A stretch of DNA of 64,000 nt from Larix kaempferi (Eukaryota > Streptophyta > Pinopsida > Pinales > Pinaceae), in contig BSBM01000877.1 in NCBI GenBank assembly GCA_027924585.1, positions 1,154,501 through 1,218,500 of the forward strand, written 5' to 3'. How positions within the stretch are numbered: position 1 is the first letter of the stretch; the number at the start of each line of letters is the position of its first letter. Made by a program: the position numbers and the translations under genes. The notes beneath the pieces are model-generated. The model had not been told where the DNA came from, ran no database searches, and worked only from the letters and a program-made list of their open reading frames with translations. Below, one piece after another: positions 57,942-64,000 of the stretch.

Positions 57942-58595
57942 TGTTGGAAAAACGTTAAGAGCTGATTGAATATTTAGTGTGTGCCGGCTCTGTAATTGCG
58001 TTTGTATTCCTCATGTCAAGAATTCTTAGGTAGAAATTAATTGCAGTCTTTAATATACTCTGTAGCTTCTAGGTGAAGCCATCCTAAGTTAATGGTTGTG
58101 AAATTCCTATATATAAAAGAAGATAATTGAAAATCTGAGAGATGTGTGAGGGAAGAAGAGAAGAAGTGAAGAGCCCTGAAGTGTATGAAGAGCCTAAGCT
58201 TCTTAAGAAGTGAAAGTTCATAGTAAAATCCCATCTCTGTGTAATGAGACAAGTTATTCAGTTATTACAGTAATATATAAGTCCATAGTTTTATATATTC
58301 ATTCTCAAGAATGTTGCATATCTTCTCCAATGAATGTTATTCACATTTACTCTTTGTAAAAGAAATCAAGATTTCTCAAATCTTTCACTGTGGTAAAAGT
58401 TGTTTATAATTTATTGAAAGCTTATTTAAGATTGGGTTATGCGAATTTAAAGTAGTGCAAAGTTAATCTTAATGAAGTTAAAGAACTTTGCGAAATAAAT
58501 GTTATTCCAAATGCGAAGATTATTTATGCAAAGTTCAACTAAGCAGTAATTGAAATGGGCAGTTATCTCTGCGCTGCAGTTAATCTGGGAAGTTA
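57939..58595. mobile_element. Insertion at the 3' end of CLE-like gene B (solo LTR-like)
   Basis: Absent from copy A, whose sequence runs from ...AATGCTCC to ATTATGTGGGTAATGATAG without it. Starts near TGATGTTGGAAAAACG and ends before TTATTTATGTGGGTAATG. It contains a TATATAAAAG box (about 58114) and no coding frame. Ends and target duplication are not sharply defined, so solo-LTR status is provisional. Confidence 0.55.
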
Positions 58596-59316
58596 TTTAT
58601 GTGGGTAATGATAGAATAAATCATCGTAAACATCGGGTTTCTTTGATTCTATTCAGGAAGTGGGACGAGGTCATTTCAGTATGAGAAATTATTTGATGAT
58701 ATTTGGATTCCTGGATTCAACTAGTTTTCTCTTTTCTAAGTACTGTATATACTATATATAAATATAACCATAAATAATACTTGCACAGTTTGCACTTTTC
58801 TTACCACCAGTGTGTTGTTTGCAAAGAAAATTATGCAGAATTCTTTTTAAAATCCAAATTAACAGTGATCCATATTTTTTAACATCGAAAATGCTAGCTG
58901 TAAAATAGCTTAATCCCTATTTTTCACATATATATTTATTAAGGAAATAATGGATCCCATCATAAATTTATGAATGTCATAGTGCGCCACTCTTGCTAAC
59001 TTTCATAAATTTAATTATTTGTTGTTAATTACCTATATTCTTGGGACTGACCCCACGTGCATGCCTCTTTTCGCAATGAGGACTAAGAGACTCAAACCCT
59101 AAGGAAGATCATAGAAAAAATAGTAATGAAACAAAGAAACCTTGCAAATCAAACTTAATGAAATTTCGAAATTCAATTTTGTTTGAAGGGCAGCTTAAAT
59201 GAGCTCTGAAAAAAATAATAATGAAACAAAGAAACCTCGTAAATCAAACTTAATGAAATTTCGAAATTCAATTTTGTTTGAAGGGCAACTTAAATGAGCT
59301 CTCAAACCTTTACGAG
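58596..59316. repeat. Segmental duplication unit 3, downstream part
   Basis: Co-linear with 1-491 and 40270-40890. Within it, an AATAATGAAACAAAGAAACC...GAAGGGCA(G/A)CTTAAATGAGCTCT segment of about 93 bases is tandemly duplicated (59121-59305), which the other units lack. Confidence 0.88.
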
Positions 59317-60666
59317 TGTTAGGTTTTCAACTAAAATAAATAATAATTATTAGAGAAATCAACATGCAATCACAAAATAGAAACACATAATCTACCCTGG
59401 AAATCTTATGGGGAAAACCAACACCCAAAAAAATATCTTCATTGCATGGCCAAAGCTAGCCATTGGGAGCTAGCCACCACTCACTTTCAGGCCCCTTTAC
59501 AATGGAGTACACCAAGCCCTTTATAGGCTTCATTACATGCAAATAAAACTAGCAAGAAACCACAAGTTACCAAAACTATGTGGCCTAAACCACTTACATC
59601 CTTGCTCATGCTAGAGTCAAGGTTAAACCTAACAATCCCCCCTTTAAACTTGACTTAGGAAATTGCTTCGGATCTAACCCCCCAAATACAACCAGAGTAC
59701 TCATGAATCCCATTTACATGTAAACTACTCCATTAATTTTTTTTCATGTGTCTGCATGGTGACTACACCATCACCATCCATTGCTTCATCCTCTGGTTTT
59801 TTCCATGCATACTTTCTTGCTCGTCTACTTGCCTTTTCATGTGATGCACTTCCACAAGCCTTTTGTACCTCCAAAAAATTCATCATTGATGTCCATATAA
59901 AAAGGAATCCATCTACCAGAATACATGGGTGCTCAGCAGTTGTAACTGTCAGTTCTATAGGAATCATTTTCTCCTACATGGTTCATCAACACATTCTTCC
60001 TTGAGCATAACCTGGTCCCAACACTCTGAGATAAATCCATCTCACATTCCCCCCTTCAATCAAAGACTCATCCTCTCTGATTCCACATCAAGATAGCCTA
60101 CTAGTACACCTACCACCCTCATAGCTACCCAATTGGTTCATTCCAAAACTTGATGCCACACCCTCTTTTGCACATAAGAGGGACATACCTCCTGAACTAC
60201 ATGTAGGCCAAAATCATAGGGATTCAAACTTCCACATGTGTGATTCATTCACCTTAAAATATTGTGAATGGGCCTTCTTAAACCTTGTTCCAACACCGCA
60301 TATGAATAAATAAAAACATAAAAATCTCTTTAAAAAAAAAAAAATCAGCCTCCATTTTTAATGTGAGCATAAAAAATATAAGACAAATTAAGCAATCACA
60401 TATTGAGACACACAATATACCCTGGAAACCCCATGGTGGGAAAACCAGCACCCAATGAATATCTTCATTACATGGCCAAATTGGTCATTCGGGCTAAGTG
60501 AGCTAGCCACCACTCACCTCCACGCCCCTTTACAATGGAATACACAAAGCCCTTTATAGGCTTCATTACATGCAAATACAACTAGCAAGAAACCACGGGC
60601 TACCAAAACCATGTGCCCGAAACCACTTACATCTTTGCTCATTCCCGAGTCAAGGTTAACCTAACA
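59317..60666 (-). mobile_element. Small LTR element (1.35 kb, TRIM/LARD-like)
   Basis: Left LTR 59317-59634 (TGTTAGGTTTTCAAC...GGTTAAACCTAACA). Right LTR about 60350-60666, ending GGTTAACCTAACA. ACGAG precedes and follows (59312-59316, 60667-60671). A minus-strand purine tract (AAAGGGGGGATT, 59635-59647) sits before the left LTR. The interior shows a second purine tract (GAAGGGGGGAATG on minus, about 60050) and one 80-codon minus frame (59725-59967) without known motifs. The distal end of the right LTR is degenerate. Confidence 0.8.
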
Positions 60667-61010
60667 ACGAGAGAATGGATAAGAGGAGACACACCTCTAA
60701 AAATGTTGATGGATAGGTAGATATCACTGTAGCTGATAGAAATATCTAAATAGCATCAACATCATCGATGTTTCCAGATTTCACCTACACGATCTTCACT
60801 TTCACAGACTTGAAGGAACTTTCCAAAACTGATGCAAACACTATAAAAAGAAGTTTGGTTACTAGCAATTGTATCGCAGTAGTGTATGTGATTTGTGTTC
60901 TCTGTGTATGAAGTGTTCTATTATCTTTGTGTATTCATTCAATATATCAGAACAATATCAATGCTCAGATGAATGCTAAGCAGTGTGTGAGACTGTTTCG
61001 ATGTTGGGAT
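60667..61010. repeat. Segmental duplication unit 3, end (promoter-like)
   Basis: Partner of 40905-41003 plus 55415-55700, i.e. the uninterrupted version of the site hit by the 14.4-kb element. Has ACTATAAAAAG (about 60839) but less perfect heat-shock and bZIP words than unit 2. Confidence 0.8.
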
Positions 61011-61161
61011 GTTTTCTATTGTGTTTGCCCTGTTTACTGCTTGGAAAAGACTGCTAAGAACACTCAAGTAATACATGACATCGTGTGTGTAGATGTTGGG
61101 CGTTGTCTAATTGATGTTGTGCAGGTGGTGAATTGATAATGTTTTGTTTCTTTTGTCTCTG

Positions 61162-61437
61162 TCATGCTGACGGGTTTGCAAACTTGCTGCTTGGAAAATC
61201 AGTCAAGATCACTGAGTGGTAATTGTCCAAGGGGGCACCAAGATCGATTTTACAAACGTCTTTGTAATATTCTATGGCACTCGTCCCTTTTCTTTGCATT
61301 AATATTTCACACTCAGTACAAAAATATTTACAGACTATCAGCTTCTCTTCGGACTGCGAAGACCATCGTTGATGACACACAAAAAAACAAACAACTTTTG
61401 ATCCCAGCTGGTCACACAAAGCACAGAGGGAGAGCAT
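61162..61437 (-). other. Cys-rich minus-strand open frame, unassigned
   Basis: Ninety-one codons with LCALCDQ and CKYFCTECE pairs, downstream of the viral polymerase remnant on the same strand. It might be a viral accessory frame or chance. No promoter or other support. Confidence 0.25.
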
Positions 61438-61661
61438 ATGCTACTGATCTCTTACAGACTCTTTACACTTGAGATATATGTTTTTCATATGCGAGTTAGC
61501 ACTAGACACAGGCATAGAGGATACATAGACCTCGACTCTAAAACTTGCAGATCTCTTGACTTACACACTTTCGAATCTCTCAAAAGAGACCCGAAGGGAT
61601 TTATTTATACAAATTTGAACCGGTCACCCGGTGACCTCTGACTGACAACACATATTCAAAA

Positions 61662-61755
61662 GCAAAGATTTGGGGTGGTGAGTGGGGACCACCACTATCG
61701 TTATCTCGTCCCTTGAATGGTCTAGAAGACATGCGGGGACCCGAATAAAATACTT
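61662..61755. repeat. 90-base repeat shared with 47503-47593
   Basis: GGTGAGTGGGGACCACC, CGTTATCTCGTCCCTTGAA, GGTCTAGAAGACATGCGG and GGACCCGAATAAAATACTTC. Same orientation and spacing as the 47503 copy; surroundings unrelated. Confidence 0.85.
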
Positions 61756-61842
61756 CTGACAGACTTTGACAGACTGACAAAAGGACAAATGTCCGACATA
61801 ATTAAACAATGTGGAACCTATACAGGCGTCCCACCATGCCTT

Positions 61843-64000
61843 TCAATCATAGGGGTCCCACCCTTGAAGACAAATACAAATTTCTCGGCCATCGCTGAGA
61901 TCGATGCCACCACATGGGAAATTAAATGGATCCCTGTCAGAATCCACAGGTGCATTGGGTAAGGCATTTGGATATAGATTATAATCAAAGCATTGCTCAA
62001 CATCTAAACCAAACATAACTTTGTTATGTTCACACATAAATTCGCCTTGAAAATTCGATTCAACTCTCAAATTCAAAGGAATCCATCTAGTGAATCAATC
62101 CTATTGTCGGCTTGGTCCCTTTTGATAAACTTCTGAGTTGTGTAGACAGTGTGTTCAAGTGGCGAATAACAGCCCCCAAGGTGTCGTAACTTGAATTTGA
62201 ACCACATTTGGTTCAGATCAACAACCTGCATATCAGCCTGGAGGTGAAAAATAAAGTTGGCTCTCCTTTTGATCCAATCTTTCCTTGGGCAGAATTTATC
62301 CAAAAGGATTTATGTCCATCCTGACCACGTAGTATTGTGCAGATTAGATGGATTTGCACAGATAACAATCTCTCTTTCTTCTCTGCAAAATTGAACAATA
62401 AGGTTGTATGTTATCCAGGTAAGATCACCATGTCCAATGTCAACATACCAAATATTTCTGCCTTCTTCTTCATTACAATCCAACGAGACTTCTCGACAAC
62501 CAATTAATTTATATTGTGCCTTTTCTAAGCCAAGAAAGGCGTCTTTCTCCCATTTCTCCAAAATTTGGAGTTTAAGTGGGGATTCTTGGATTTGTCTAAT
62601 AAGAGTCAAAGAGAGGAAATTTTCAGCTTCTATTTTGCTTGCATATTCCAAAGATAGCTTGTGTTCTTCATGTGTCACCGATTCATCCCAAGGTTTCAAG
62701 AACAACCATGCCTAAGAATGGCTAAGAGGGGAAGGAAACGATCTTGCAGGCTCTTTTCCTTTATCCTGCTGCTGGGAGTTGGAGGCTCTTGTATGGAACA
62801 TATTTAGCCAGGGAAAAACTGGAGTAAGTGGTTCTTCTCTGGTTAACATGTCAGCAACACAATTAAGATAACCAGATTTATATACAATATCAAAATCAAA
62901 ATTTTGTAACCACAAAAACCATTTTAAAATCCTATAACTATTTTCGGCCATGAGATTTTCATTTTTAAATATCCCAGGCATTATTTTCTAATCAGTCCTA
63001 ATAAAAAACTTTACAGGTTTTAAAAACAAATGAAACTGATTGACTATCATTTTAATAGCTAGAATTTCTTTATGACTAGAAGGATAATTAAGTTCTGCAG
63101 ATTTGAATGATCCTGAAGCATAGCCACAAATTTCTTCTTTTCCATCCTATAATTCAATAAGAATCCCACCCCATGAATTAGCCAAAGCATTTGTTTCGAT
63201 AATCAGGTGACCAGTTCCTTGAAGGAGAGACAAAGCAGGGAGCTGCTACACTTTAGTCTTTATCTTTTGGACTGCTGCACTGATTTCTTGAGACCATTTC
63301 GGAGTATTATTTTTCAATCTTTCCTGAAGGATATGGATATCCTCAACTTGTCCTTTATAGAATGGTCTAATATAATTTAGACTTCCCAGAAATCTCTGAA
63401 GCTGGAGTTTTTCTAGAGTTTGATCTGGGAACTGGGAGAAGACTTTCACAACACGGTCTTGAAGAATTACCTGTCCTTTATTAATCTTGAAACCGAGAAA
63501 CTCAATTTCAATTTTTCCAATCTCCATCTTTCTCTTTGAGAGAACAAGACCATGTTTATAGACCAGATGATAAAATTCCTGCAAATGCTTTAAATGTTCC
63601 TGCAAATTCTTGGAGCATATCAGTATATCATCAATGAAGACTAATGCCCATCCTTTTTCTCTGAAAAATATCTTCCATCCTCTTTTGAAAATCTGAGGGA
63701 GTATTGTTTATCCCAAAGGATAAGACCTTCCACTGATATTGACCATGAGGAACAACAATGGAAATTTTAAATCTATCTTTAGAATCAATTCCAATCTGAT
63801 AAAATCCATATTTTAGATCAAACTTACTGAATATAGAACATCTAGCAATTCTCTGCAGAAGGCTAGCTTTATCACGTAAAGGATACCTGACTTTTTGGAG
63901 TACTGCATTGAGGGGTTTATAGTTTACAGGCAATCTGGGTTTTCCTCTTTTTATCTCTGAATGTTTATTGACAACAAAGGCTCTACAGGCCCAAGGACTC
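61843..64000 (-). pseudogene. Endogenous caulimovirid polymerase, reverse transcriptase-RNase H region (partial)
   Basis: Minus-strand plant-pararetrovirus polymerase, entering from beyond the right edge. Reverse transcriptase motifs: LPVNYKPLN, FSKFDLKYGFYQI, VPHGQYQW, then the catalytic FIDD box after a one-base frameshift near 63645. The thumb region has FLGFKINKGQV and FLGSLNYIRPF. RNase H ends with LKWFLWLQNFDFDIVYKSG and NCVADMLTRE. Stops at 63243 and in the RNase H part, with others beyond 62712, make it non-functional. The same phase continues past RNase H to 62073 with no recognised domain (WYVDIGHGDLTWITYN), then shifts frame to 61843. Caulimovirids do not integrate as part of their cycle, so this is a fossil copy. 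Movement, coat and protease parts are outside the window. Confidence 0.88.

Noticed and set aside
60838-61140. Possible coding exon after the TATA-like box in unit 3 (plus frame 60927-61136)
   Set aside because: No matching open frame in unit 2, no splice-supported continuation and no recognisable motif.

Overview
The window reads as nuclear DNA of a seed plant, most likely a conifer or other gymnosperm. It is AT-rich, almost empty of host genes and packed with old, nested LTR retrotransposons. There are plant-type GT-AG introns, Ty1/copia elements primed by initiator-tRNA-Met (TGGTATCAGAGC) and a decayed endogenous plant pararetrovirus. The species assignment is inference; no rRNA, tRNA or organelle gene was seen.

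Layout. 1-779: tail of a segmental-duplication unit (unit 1) cut by a small LTR. 779-1545: a TTGAC-rich minisatellite. 1546-9950: AT-rich, gene-poor DNA with a 5-kb-spaced inverted repeat. 9960-24050: a minus-strand coding remnant (possibly plant-mobile-domain-like) split by an outer copia element (10595-23895), whose integrase was in turn hit by a second copia element (13661-20698, perfect GATCT target duplication). 24050-27710: motif-rich non-coding DNA with palindromic and GTGC/GCAC repeats. 27716-35157: a minus-strand LTR element with 2.1-kb LTRs, TTACA target duplication and no polymerase. 35930-36790: a long purine tract.

38500-61010 holds units 2 and 3 of the segmental duplication. Unit 2 carries a headless copy (39843-40193), and unit 3 an apparently complete three-exon copy (57168-57941), of a small gene for a 95-residue secreted precursor. 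Its C-terminus (REVPGGPDK...) looks like a CLE-type peptide hormone. Unit 2 is interrupted by a 14.4-kb minus-strand LTR insertion (41004-55414, GATAT target duplication). That insertion has a copia-like gag but no reverse transcriptase. It contains a convergent gene pair: a plus-strand multi-exon gene of unknown function (about 41.6-46.1 kb) and a minus-strand intron-containing transposase-like pseudogene (51.95-47.9 kb) with VVDFAENY, SDGCAGQFK and GHGKGEHDG motifs. I know this signature mainly from uncharacterised animal proteins.

61160-64000 is the minus-strand 3' part of an endogenous caulimovirid polymerase with frameshift and stop codons, running off the right edge.

Most promising for follow-up: the CLE-like gene and its duplication history, the transposase with its partner gene, a 93-bp-arm coding hairpin at 47053-47285, and a 90-bp sequence shared by two unrelated regions (47503-47593, 61662-61755).
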